Shown one piece after another: positions 26,322 through 35,918 of a DNA stretch of 64,000 bases; the first letter of the stretch is position 1; each line of letters begins with the position of its first letter. A model generated the notes under the pieces. The model saw only the letters and a program-made list of their open reading frames with translations. It was not told where the DNA came from and did no database searches. The stretch lies in contig JACSYO010001618.1 of the NCBI GenBank assembly GCA_016806645.1, forward strand, positions 888,501 through 952,500, written 5' to 3'. The position numbers and the translations under genes were made by a program. The stretch is from Ophiodon elongatus. Taxonomy: Eukaryota > Chordata > Actinopteri > Perciformes > Hexagrammidae.

Positions 26322-27012
26322 ACATCCTCATCCTCATCCTCATCCTCCACAGGAAGTGCGGGAACAGTATGAGCCGCAGCGACAGGAAGCACCTGAGCCA
26401 GTGGTCAGGTGGCAGCAGGACAAAGCTCAGAGGAGACTGCGACGCTCGCACTCTGGCCCAGCTGGATCCTTTAACAAGCCCTCGTTGCTGCGCCTCACGT
26501 GCCACAAACGCCACACCCAAAGCATGGATAAGCCCGAGATTCCACCCCCTATCCCTCCACGAACAATCAAGACAGGAGACTACCGCCGCTGGTCAGCAGA
26601 GGTCTCGTCTGGGGCTTACAGCGATGAGGACAAACCACCCAAGGTGCCACCAAGGGAACCTTTTTCTAGAAGCAGCTCCCGCACACCCAGCCCCAAGAGC
26701 CTCCCAACATACATTAATGGGGTGATGCCCCCAACCCAAAGCTTTGCACCGGATCCTAAATACGTAAGCTGTCGTGGTTTACTGAGACAGAACAGTGAGG
26801 GCTCCCCCTGCATCCTCCCTGATCTGGAGAACGGCAAGAAGGCCAGTACCACACATTACTATCTCCTGCCTCAGCGGCCCGCTTTCGTGGACTCGCCTTG
26901 TGTAGAGAGATTTCTTCGGGTCGTGGAAAGCCCTGCAACTCGCAATACAGATGTATCCAACTCAGACTGGGACTGTCACACTAGGAGGAAAGCACATGTG
27001 GATTTAGTTTGA
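24953..27012 (+). CDS. errfi1: ERBB receptor feedback inhibitor 1 (Mig-6/RALT), with polyglutamine expansion
   Basis: Cytoplasmic adaptor that binds the kinase domain of EGFR-family receptors, blocks activation and promotes their removal. Coding exons are 24,953-25,074, 25,260-25,348 and 25,655-27,012, all with GT-AG borders and matching phases, giving 522 residues (human about 462). Recognisable blocks in order: N-terminal AQEI segment; NEVEFFTSSD near 153-162; RRSFRDCGQINYAYYDGP near 183-201; RRLRRSHSGPAGSFNKP near 330-346, with a 14-3-3-type serine context; a proline-rich PPPIPPR stretch near 366-373; the EGFR-binding segment from about 398 (PPKVPPREP through MPPTQSFAPDPKYV); and THYYLLPQRP, with the tandem tyrosines at 472-473 that in mammals become phosphorylated and fill the kinase substrate cleft. 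Odd: residues 217-293 are 77 consecutive glutamines followed by an HPHPHPHP run, placed in a linker between conserved blocks. Family identity is very secure; the paralogue (a or b) is not determined. Confidence 0.97.
26092..26322 (+). repeat. CAG/CAA repeat encoding 77 glutamines in errfi1
   Basis: In the errfi1 frame all 77 codons are CAG or CAA, mixed rather than pure CAG, with no interrupting amino acid. The tract is preceded by a glutamine-rich lead-in with two lysines and followed by a His-Pro repeat. Mixed CAG/CAA use normally slows slippage, so the length suggests selection for the amino acid, tolerated expansion, or older growth. Length may vary between haplotypes or be misassembled. 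Confidence 0.95.
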
Positions 27013-27765
27013 AAAGTTTAAGTGGCAGTAGCAGAGAACTCTACTTTACATGAGCAAAAGCCACTTGAACAAATGGTGCAACTGGACGCTAACAACCCTC
27101 AAACTGCTGCTTTTACTTTTTTTTTTTTTTAACCCCCTATGTATTCTGAACACACAGGGTATGTGCACACTGTATTCAGTTACTGGTAATGTTAAGTAGC
27201 TATCACAGCTAAGATACTTAATGTAAAAAAAAAACTATCTCTGACTATAGATTGTGGGAAAAATTCCACATTGTAGAGCTTTCTTTTGATATGATTTTAA
27301 TTTTTTATTTCATGACATTCAATATTGTGCGGTTTTTGCTGATGTGGTACAGTCAGAAGGGTACAAGCGGGCCTTGAACCTCATGTGCTCAGTGTTTTTC
27401 TGTGTGGAAGGTTGAAGATGTTTTGTGAGATGCATTGAAGCTGCTTTTGTATCTCACAAGGGACAAAAGGTCAGTAATGTAACCATGAATCATTTAATAT
27501 ATGAAGTCTAAATACAAGGCCAATTAATTTGTAACAAAATGAAGGATATTAGCACACAAATCTATTTTCTGTTTGCTATTTTATATAAACACTGATGTGG
27601 TTTCCCTGCTTTGATGAAGTTTCAGTCTTACTCAGGCCACTATATCTGTGTAAATTAATGTTTCCCACACGGTACATTTTGTACTCTGAGGTGGGTACAT
27701 TACTGGTAGCTACGCATGTTTCCATTGGAATGTTTAGTGCAGCTTATGTAGTGTAGTTGTCTGTT

Positions 27766-27825
27766 GAGTGCGAGTGCGAGTGCGAGTGCGAGTGCGAGTG
27801 CGAGTGCGAGTGCGAGTGCGAGTGA
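27766..27825. repeat. (GAGTGC)n hexamer minisatellite in errfi1 3'UTR
   Basis: About ten near-perfect tandem copies of the six-base unit GAGTGC, a different unit from the GT and AG runs elsewhere. It sits about 750 bp after the errfi1 stop codon and would be transcribed. Confidence 0.95.
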
Positions 27826-28930
27826 GCATCAGTTGGAAAAGTGTTCCGGTGAGACTATAAAAATGACTTTCTACGATTGGTAGAAAACTGTCAACCATAC
27901 TTGTTACTGTGTTCTGCTTATTTGCAGCACCTGCTTTTGAGTACAGCCCTCTAAAAAGTGATTGCTTTCCTTCAGTGTCCAGGTCTGTTTTGTTGCACAG
28001 AAATTAGCCTGTTGAACATTAAGTGAATGCGATTCTCACTGAAATTCCATCAAACAGTTGGAGGAGCTTATTTTTTTTTTTTGGGTCAAGCTGTGAGTAA
28101 TTGCTTGGAACTAATTTGCCTCAAGTACTACCTCCCTTTGATATTAATCCTATATTTCACATACTCCCCTTTTAATAAAAGAATACATTTAAGTTGTAAT
28201 CTACAAAAGATGAGTTAACCAGCTCCATATGTGACCTGACAAACTTAAGTACTCTTCAGTTAAGAGTAACACAAAGGCAATTCTAACCGGATATCCTTAA
28301 ATAGAGATTTTAGATCACATGGCTCTTAGATCACAGAGATGTTAGGCTAACCTGTTAATACAGACATGCATTACAAAGACAGTGCAGGGTTTACCTACCT
28401 GACACAGACTTTCCTGTTCTGCTCATGCATTCCTGCCTTACATGATTGCAGTGGGTGTGGTCTGAGAGACTTTGGCTGCTGGCAGCTGAGAAAATATATG
28501 ATTTTTATTGTTGTAGATTATTCAAGAAGCATCAGGATGATCTAGTAAATGTAGCACATGTATTGAAGTAACCCTTTGGTATCGAACACGGTGTTCAGTT
28601 TGGGAAACGGATAACTGCTAAGGTCAAACGGTCATTGAAATATACTTTCTCTCTCCCTCCTGCTCACAAAACCTTGCCAACACAATGTTGCTTTTGACTT
28701 AAATGTCTGAAAAAAATGTTTACATCATACACTGATACTATTTAATCTTAAAGTATTCATATGTCTTATTAGAAATAATAAAACTGAATGAAGACTAGTT
28801 TATCATGGAATAACTTCTCTGCTGTGGTGAAGACATGCACTGGGAGAGTACAGTATGGTATGTACAGTATTTAACAATTCCATTTGTTGTTATGAGTAGT
28901 TGATACGTATATTCTTTAAAAGGAAAGCAA

Positions 28931-28936
28931 AATAAA
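28931..28936 (+). terminator. Candidate polyadenylation signal of errfi1
   Basis: Canonical AATAAA hexamer on the plus strand, about 1.9 kb after the stop codon and before the LINE. Another AATAAA near 28,777 could be used instead. Confidence 0.5.
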
Positions 28937-28949
28937 ATGACTTATTTAT

Positions 28950-29335
28950 GAGCCTGCGTCATTCTGTTTCTTGAATTTGTCAAGCCTGAACTCTCACCTC
29001 AGCTGTTTGGCCTGTTTTATCACCCACACACCCTCATGCTGTGCCTTATTGTGACTGGCCTCTATCCAGAGAAAGGAGAATGACTTACAATGGCCGACTG
29101 ACAGGTGAGCAGTGTATTGCCTTCCTCTTCCTGGTTATAACGCGGTCTCCTTCTGCAAGATTGCTTAGATGCTCTGTGGCAGCCAACTTTGTGCCCACAG
29201 GTTTTCTAAGCACTTAACAATGTTGCAAGTGTTTTACTCTTGACTTGAGTCCATGTGGTTAGGCATGGAGCCCAAACCACAGTGAAACACATGGAGTATT
29301 AGAGGTCAAGTGATGACTAAGCTGCAATTACAATG
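28950..29335. other. Short intergenic gap
   Basis: Lies between the proposed end of errfi1 and the first recognisable LINE codons. I see no gene or clear repeat in it. Confidence 0.5.
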
Positions 29336-29339
29336 TCCA

Positions 29340-31029
29340 CCATAACCTGGTTTAAGTCCTGTTTATCAGATCGATCTTAATTTGTATATGTAAACGATGA
29401 CACCTCAATGAACACCAACGTGTTCCACAAGGTTCTGTGCTTGGACCAATTTTATTCCTTGAGGCAATATTATCAGAAAACACTCCATACACTTTCACTG
29501 TTATTGCAGATGATACTCAATTCTATCCATCGATCAAGCCAGACGAAACCAACCAGTTCACTAAACCTCAAGCATCTCTTAAATACATCAAAACCTGGAT
29601 GACCTACATCTTCCTGATGTTAAACAAAACTGAAGTTCTTCTACTAGGCCCAGAACACCTCCAAAAATCAATTATGTAATGATATAGTTTCTCTATATGG
29701 CATTGCCCTGACATCCAGCACCACCGTAAAGAATCTCAGTTATCTTTGATCAGGATATGTCCTTTAACTCCCACTTAAAACAAATCTCAAGGCCTGTCCT
29801 TTTTCACCAACATAACATTACAAAAATCAGGAATATTCCACCTCAAAGCAATGCAGAAAAATGTGTCCATGCCTTTGTTACTTCTAGACTTGATTACTGC
29901 AATTCCTAATTAGTATGCTGCTCTAATACGTCCCTTAAATCTCTCCAGTTGATCCAGAATGCTGCAGCACGTGTACTAACAAAAACTAAGAAAATACATC
30001 ATATTACTCCTGTATTAGCTTCTCTTCACAGGCTCCCTGTAAAATCAAGAATCAAATTTAAAATCCTTCTCCTCACCTGCAAAGCCTTAATTGGTGAGGC
30101 ACCATCATATCTCAAGGAGCTTATAGTACCATATTACCCCACTAGAGAGCTGCGCTCACTGAATGCGGGGCTACTTGTGGTTCCTAGAGTCTTAAAAAGT
30201 AGGATGGGAGCCAGAGCCTTCAGTTATCAAGCTCCTCTTCTATGGAACCAGCTTCCACCTTCAGTCGGGGGGGCAGACACAGTCACCACATTTAAGAGTA
30301 GGCTTAAGACTTTCCTCTTTGATAGCGCTTATAGTTAGGGGTGGCTCAGGTTTGCCCTGGTCCAGCCCCTAGATATGCTGCTATAGGCCGAGACTGCTGG
30401 GGGACATCTTAGGATACACTGAGCTCCTCTCTCCTCTTCTCTCTCTCCTCTCTCTTCTTCTGTATGAATTCATGTCCCATCGATGCACATTACTAACTCT
30501 GCTTCTTCCCCGGAGTCTTTGTGCTTTCTCGCCTCACAGGTTTCCATAGATCGCGGTTAAATCTGGACCTTGGTCCTGCCTGACACCTACTGCGACTATT
30601 ATTATTACTATTATCATTTGCATTGCTATTACTACTGCCGATACCATTACTGCTTTTATTATAATTTTTATTTTACTACGTCCACTGCTGCTGTTATTAT
30701 TGGTAGTCGTAACCTTTTCATCATGCCTATTACTCTTATTATATGAATCATCTCTGTCATATGCATTGAATGTGATATAACTCTGTTATGTTGTTCTTTC
30801 TGTACACAAGACATCTATTGCACTTCTCTCCATCCTGGGAGAGGGATCCTCCTCTGTTGCTCTCCCAAAGGTTTCTTCCCTTTTTCTCCCCATTAAAGGT
30901 TTTTTTGGGGGGAGTTTTTCCTGATCCGATGAGAGGTCTTGGGATAGAGGATGTCGGATGTGTACAGATTGTAAAGCCCTCTGAGGCAAATTTTTGATTT
31001 TGGGCTATATAAAAAATAAATTCAATTGA
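29340..31029 (+). mobile_element. 5'-truncated, decayed L2-like LINE
   Basis: Reverse-transcriptase fragments in order: WFKSCLSDRS near 29,350; VPQGSVLGPILF near 29,420-29,455; IADDTQFY (the catalytic ADD box) near 29,506-29,530; TWMTYIFLMLNKTEVLLLGP near 29,593-29,652; HAFVTSRLDYCNS near 29,870-29,905; and a C-terminal open segment at 29,949-30,338 beginning IQNAAARVL. Frameshifts and stops separate them, so the copy is dead. The 3'UTR (30,340-31,029) is C/T-rich, has an ATT-triplet run (30,597-30,700), and ends AATAAATTCAATTGAA, an ATTGAA-type tail. These RT motifs and the tail fit the fish L2 (Maui-like) group of the CR1/L2 clade. Two other copies of the 3' end lie at 4.75 kb and 58.5 kb. 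Confidence 0.88.
30597..30700. repeat. ATT/ACT-rich triplet tract in LINE 3'UTR
   Basis: A degenerate run of TATTATTACTATTA-type triplets within the LINE 3' region. Short minus-strand frames across the end of the element are by-products. Confidence 0.7.
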
Positions 31030-32700
31030 ACCCCTCAGCAAGGCAGTGACCATTTCTGTAGGTTAGTGGTTTTGTTTTGATAGCAATTGATTTACCATTA
31101 TCGTCTTAATCGAACAAAAGGCTGTAGTTTGAACTATCCAGGCCAACCCTTTCACCTGGTTCCCTTTTAGGTGAGCTGCTGGGCGGCAGCATGGGTAGTG
31201 ACCATAGCAACTAAATTCGGGCTGCTCATTTTGAACGGCTGTTGTGATCGAGAAGTAATTAACAAAGCGTTTGGTTTGTGATTAGCTTCTGAGTGAAACA
31301 CATTATTGCACTGCAGTGGCACTAAAAGGGATTGTTGTGCTCAAAGTCAGAGCTCAGACATGTTTAGGCTCCACTTTCAACAATTTCCTTTCTTTTTTTT
31401 AAACTTAGCAAAAAAAGGTACAAGGGATGATTACAATTCTTTGCAAAATTAAGTCACTTTTTCCGCCAAACTGTTTCTATAGCCGATTCTGTCGTCTTTA
31501 AACTTTTTATTTCCTGACTGAGCTTGATTTAGTCAACACAACTTGAATCTTTTACTTAAATATACCATAGGATTTTGACACTTACATGGGTTCAATTCAG
31601 GCATTGAGTTTGGGACTTAACTTCCCCTTGTAGCAGCTCAACTACATCCATGTTTTACATTATTTTCACATAATTAGATAGAAGTCATTGAATGGCACTG
31701 CTGATGGATGAACAAGTGCAATGCACTTTTAATGATAAAAATTATTACAGTAATTATGATTACTGCCTCATTATGTCCTCTGCGGATTAGTCTGCAGTTG
31801 TCTGAGTGGAAGAGAGTGTTCTGGTTTTCTGTGAATGGCTCTTGACAAATGTCTGCACTGCCGCAGAAATAGATACACATATACAATACAAATTTGAGCG
31901 GGCAAAGAAAATAATCCAGAAAATGACATAAAATTCTGCCATAAACAAAAAGGTATGCTGGGTGGCCTCTGGCTCAGGCCCCAGTGTACCGCTGCAAAAG
32001 CAAGGTCTATTGGTATCATACTAAAGGTAACACGTGTGAGATTTCGGCAGGTGTCAGCATCAGCATATATGTTACTGGGTATATGTAAATGAAGATGGAC
32101 AAAACTGTACACTTTTAGAGTGGGTGAAATTTGAAACCTTTTCAGGTGACAGTAAAACACTTTACCTGTCCCTGTAGGTATTAATTCAATCTAAATCCAG
32201 CTCTTTTTTTGGCTTTGATTTAGGAAAAAAATCAATCTCTACACATGATATATGCATACATACAAAACCATAACCCATTGGTCTATTTGACCACATGCAA
32301 GTACTGAAGGTCGATGCTTTTATTAGAAAGCAGTACCACTCCACTAGATGGAGACATAGACCAGGTTTCACATAAAAGGCAGTACAGACGGTGGGAATCG
32401 ACTCAAAATGACCCAGAGACATTGGAGTAGCCATAAGCAGTGTTGACATGCCCTGGAGCCCAACTTTTTATTACAGAAAAACAAATGGAAGACGTAATTT
32501 ATGGTTATGGCTGTAAAAAGTGAAGTTTATTTTTTTCTGTTCTTCAGTTTCTGGTTCAGTGATTCGTAGTGAGATAGGATTTAACGCGATACTATACTCA
32601 GCTTTTGCAATGACTTCTTGTTTGTGTTGGTCGCCGGAAGTAGCAAAAGTACCACTATGCACCCATGCACCTTTAGCATGTGTTTGCTGTGTGCTCATTT
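31030..32700. other. Non-coding stretch, nothing recognised
   Basis: Scattered short frames exist but none shows a domain or a credible splice structure. An ETS-like site (GCCGGAAGT) lies near 32,632, just before the GC-richer segment described at 32,700-33,230. Confidence 0.5.
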
Positions 32701-32949
32701 AGTTGCTTAACGTTAGTACATAACGTTGCCAGAGGGTGGCGTGAGGAAAGAGCGCGGCTCGATAGGGGCAGGTCCTGTTAGCATAACAATCGCTAAGTGA
32801 GCAGCTAAAACTAGCGCCAGCTATCTAGCTTGGTTAGCAAGGTGCATCTGTAATTGACGTTAACACCTGTGATATTAACTGTGAATGCTAAATCTAGCTA
32901 GCGAAAATCAGGAGTTTTCTGTAACTTACCAACCGGGAAAAAAATTGTC

Positions 32950-33228
32950 TTTTAGTACAAGGAGCTAACAGGCAGGTGAGTAAACGCCAATAGCAGCCAA
33001 TTAGTAGCTGTAACAGCAATTTTTGTAGAAATCATTTGCTGTGGATGGTGGACAGAGTTGTTAATATTTAACTTAGACTGAAGTGCAGCCAGTTACATTT
33101 TACTCAGGTTAGAGTACTTGTAATGAAAATCAAGAAAAAATGTGTGTTTTAGTACAAGGAGCTAACAAGCAGGTGAGTAAATGCCGATAGCAGCTAATTA
33201 GTGGCTGTAACAGCAACTTTGTAGAAAT
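32950..33228. repeat. Imperfect direct duplication, about 82 bp, each copy with a splice-donor consensus
   Basis: A block starting TTTTAGTACAAGGAGCTAAC at 32,950-33,032 is repeated at 33,147-33,228 with about a dozen differences. Each copy contains GCAGGTGAGTAAA (donor GT at 32,976 and 33,173). The spacer between the two (33,048-33,130) is itself repeated at 34,571-34,654. This may be an old local duplication or a dispersed repeat family. Confidence 0.8.
33048..33130 (+). repeat. Copy 1 of an 83-bp dispersed repeat
   Basis: The segment contains GTTGTTAATATTTAACTTAG, then ACTGAAGTGC and GAGTACTTGTAATGAAAAT. It is closely matched at 34,571-34,654 in the same orientation. The family is not recognised. 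Confidence 0.8.
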
Positions 33229-33255
33229 AACTAAGACAACAAATTCACTCAGAAG

Positions 33256-33288
33256 CCATCCATCCACCCATCCATCCATCCATCCATT
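33256..33288. repeat. (CCAT)n tetranucleotide repeat
   Basis: About eight CCAT units with one CCAC interruption, immediately left of a LINE-like 3' segment. Such tetramers often mark element tails in fish genomes. Confidence 0.85.
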
Positions 33289-33307
33289 TGTCCATGAACT
33301 CATACAA

Positions 33308-33450
33308 AGTAGATTCGATTAGATTACAAAACTTTATTAATCCCCAGTGGGGAAACTCATTTGCCACCAAAAACTCAACAATAGACTCGTACAGACAACA
33401 ATAGACACAGTCATAGTGCACAACAGACAAAAACACATTACAAAGTGACA
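33308..33450 (-). mobile_element. Probable non-LTR retroelement 3' fragment
   Basis: The segment ACTTTATTAATCCCCAGTGG followed by GGAAACTCAT resembles a widespread teleost dispersed repeat thought to be the 3' end of a non-LTR element, here probably reversed. It adjoins the CCAT repeat. No coding sequence is present, and the family assignment is from memory only. Confidence 0.45.
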
Positions 33451-33489
33451 GCCGGCAAAGAGGGTGGCGCCAAAAAAAGGTAACTTACT

Positions 33490-34570
33490 ACTCAAGTGAC
33501 ATGCAATCCCAACGGTTCCAGAGTCCTCTATTATGTCAGATCAGTAATTGGCGGTTGGAGTAAGAGTCGAATGGCGCTGCCAGGTAACGTTATTCCAGGG
33601 TTTACACACGTTTCGGCGAAACAAAGACATTACAGTTCCTGTGGAAACTGATGCGGGCATAGAGGTCATCCAGACCATTATCCAACGTCCGCACATTGGA
33701 TGCTCGGTGTACAATTAACTGCACGGCAAATTACATACTGTCCGGTATTATATGAAACATTCTCCAAAAGGCACCAACACCACAAACATAACTGAGAGGT
33801 TATCAGTTTCAGTAACTTAAATTAGTTGAGGCAATGCCTAGGCCAAAAGTTTAAATTGAGTATCAAGCAGCTATTGTTATATACACACAACCCAAAAAAA
33901 GGAAAATATTAATTGGTTAAATGCAACCTATGTCTTCAGTACTAATATACTGTAAATCAGGGCTATATGGAGGCAAATTCACAATCAATAATTGGTTTAA
34001 ATAAAACCTTTAACAATAGCTCATTCTGCACAAGGTTCTATTTATATTTTTGTTCTAAAAATAGGCCTACTAAACAACATAAACTTCCAGGTTTAAGACA
34101 ATTCAAACCATGGCATTTCTAATCCATCTATAAAATATCTGCAATGTGTTTCTATGTTCACCTATATGCTATTTTTAGAAACTCTTTTTGTGCTTCATTT
34201 TTAGTGAAAGGGATAGTTAACAGTAAGCTTTTGTGGCAGTCACAGAATAATATCAAACAAATAATGAGAGGCTGAGCTGGAAAAGCTGAGCTTGAAAAGC
34301 TGCCGCGTAGATTATGAATAAAATATTGATAGTGAATCCAAGGTGATGTTCTTGGAATATTACTTGTTGTGCTCACTCATGTCTGTTGTATATGAATATA
34401 CTTTAGTTGTAGCAAGAGTAATCTGTCATATTTTCCAGAGAAGTTGAGTTCTATGGTGGCTTTTTCCCTGGGTATTCTTATTACCATCCCAAAACATGCA
34501 GCCAGATGATCTGAAAAATCTGTGTGTGCCTTGACTTTTGGTGTAACTTTTCCTATAATATGCTGTGAGT
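33490..34570. other. Non-coding stretch, nothing recognised
   Basis: No gene, domain or strong repeat seen. The 33,550-33,720 part is richer in CpG (GTTTCGGCGAAAC) and could be repeat-derived or regulatory. Confidence 0.45.
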
Positions 34571-34654
34571 TGTGGACATAGTTGTTAATATTTAACTTAG
34601 ACTGAAGTGCGGCTAGTTCAATTTTACTCAGGTCAGAGTACTTGTAATGAAAAT
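34571..34654 (+). repeat. Copy 2 of the 83-bp dispersed repeat
   Basis: Same orientation as the copy at 33,048-33,130, with a few substitutions (for example CGGCTAGTTC for CAGCCAGTTA). Confidence 0.8.
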
Positions 34655-35146
34655 ATAGTACATCAAGCGAAGGTAAAGACATTGTTTACAAGTGAGTCCT
34701 ATGAGTCAACCACTAGGTGGACACAAACAGCCATCACTAGCCTCAAAGGAAAGACAATCAGTGAACTGTATATTGCTGTTGAGTGCCAGCATTGCAGATG
34801 TGCACTAGTATTTCGAGGTGCAGTTGCACAGTTAAAAAAATCTCACCTACACCAGTGTCATAACTAGTAAGATTGGTCTGTAAAGCTGTTATAACCTGAT
34901 ACTGACAGTACAAAGTTCCAATTCTACAACAGGACAGTGATGGTCACTGCTGAGGTTGATTAACCAATGACACATTTTTTATAGATCAGACATGTATTAA
35001 AATATCTGTGCCTCTCTATTCACATATTGCAAAGGCAAAACATCATTAAAATGAGTGTGTGTATGCCATCTAGTGACAGGATATTGTACTGACTTTGAGG
35101 GATGCCAACAAACAACATAAACCTCCTAGGCTTAGAGTAAGTATAT

Positions 35147-35152
35147 TTTATT
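35147..35152 (-). terminator. Candidate polyadenylation signal of the mucin gene
   Basis: AATAAA on the minus strand, about 770 bases after the mucin stop codon. It is the first canonical hexamer I noticed downstream; other signals are possible. Confidence 0.4.
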
Positions 35153-35918
35153 AAAGTAGAATTTGGTATGGCAACTGTATTGGATTGGAAAATTGTTTAA
35201 TGAGAAGCAGCAAGTTATTGCAAAAACCCTGAGATCTCAAAATCAACTTGCTCCAAACCCCATGTCAACACTGATAACAAACTACATTCATCTAAGTTAC
35301 CTTGACATTATTTAAATTGTATTCTGACTGTATAGGTTACTCCTGGTCCTATTACATGTGCAACCTATGTGAATTGAGAGCATTTTCTATATATTTTAAA
35401 TTAGTTTGTGCATTCTTCGTAAATGTAGGCATACAGTACAATGCTTGCAGCAAAAACCACCAGGTTAAAAATGTACTCAATGATGTAACCGCATTTTACT
35501 GAAGACAATAGTGCTGAAACAACCCCAACAAGAATTTTCAGGAAAGGACAACATTTCATATTTTTTAAATTATACATTTTTACCTTTTGTTTCTTAATAC
35601 TGCAAGGCAGTATTGCTCATTGACAACAACTCACTTCTTTGTGACCTCAGATGAGGACAACATTTAAAACACTAAAACAAATCCTGGCAAAAATGAATTG
35701 CTGTAGTGTGGTGTGAATTAACTGGAGTAAAAAGTCATTTTTATATATGGGCACAAGAGGCTACAGTAAACAAGAATTAATGTAAATACAGTGATAAATA
35801 TCCCAACAACAAATTACGAGTATATAATATCATGCTCAATATAAAGTTGTTAGCTCATACTGATCCGTAAGCATGGAAAGCCATTGTAATTAAAACAAAA
35901 TGTTGCGTTCTGCAGCCT

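Larger units (their letters stand above)
27013..28945 (+). other. errfi1 3'UTR (inferred)
   Basis: Non-coding sequence follows the stop codon to a polyadenylation-type hexamer AATAAA at 28,931-28,936; an earlier AATAAA lies near 28,777. It is AT-rich with several ATTTA pentamers, consistent with the unstable messenger expected of an immediate-early gene. It includes a GAGTGC hexamer array at 27,766-27,825. The cleavage site is a guess from the hexamers. Confidence 0.55.

Noticed and set aside
25956..26520. Long open frames of polyalanine/threonine, polyvaline/alanine and polyleucine over the errfi1 repeat on both strands
   Set aside because: They are the other reading frames of the CAG/CAA tract. 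Only the glutamine frame continues into conserved errfi1 blocks on both sides.
29949..30338. A 129-codon frame as a host gene
   Set aside because: It begins IQNAAARVL and is the C-terminal part of a LINE reverse-transcriptase protein next to other RT fragments.
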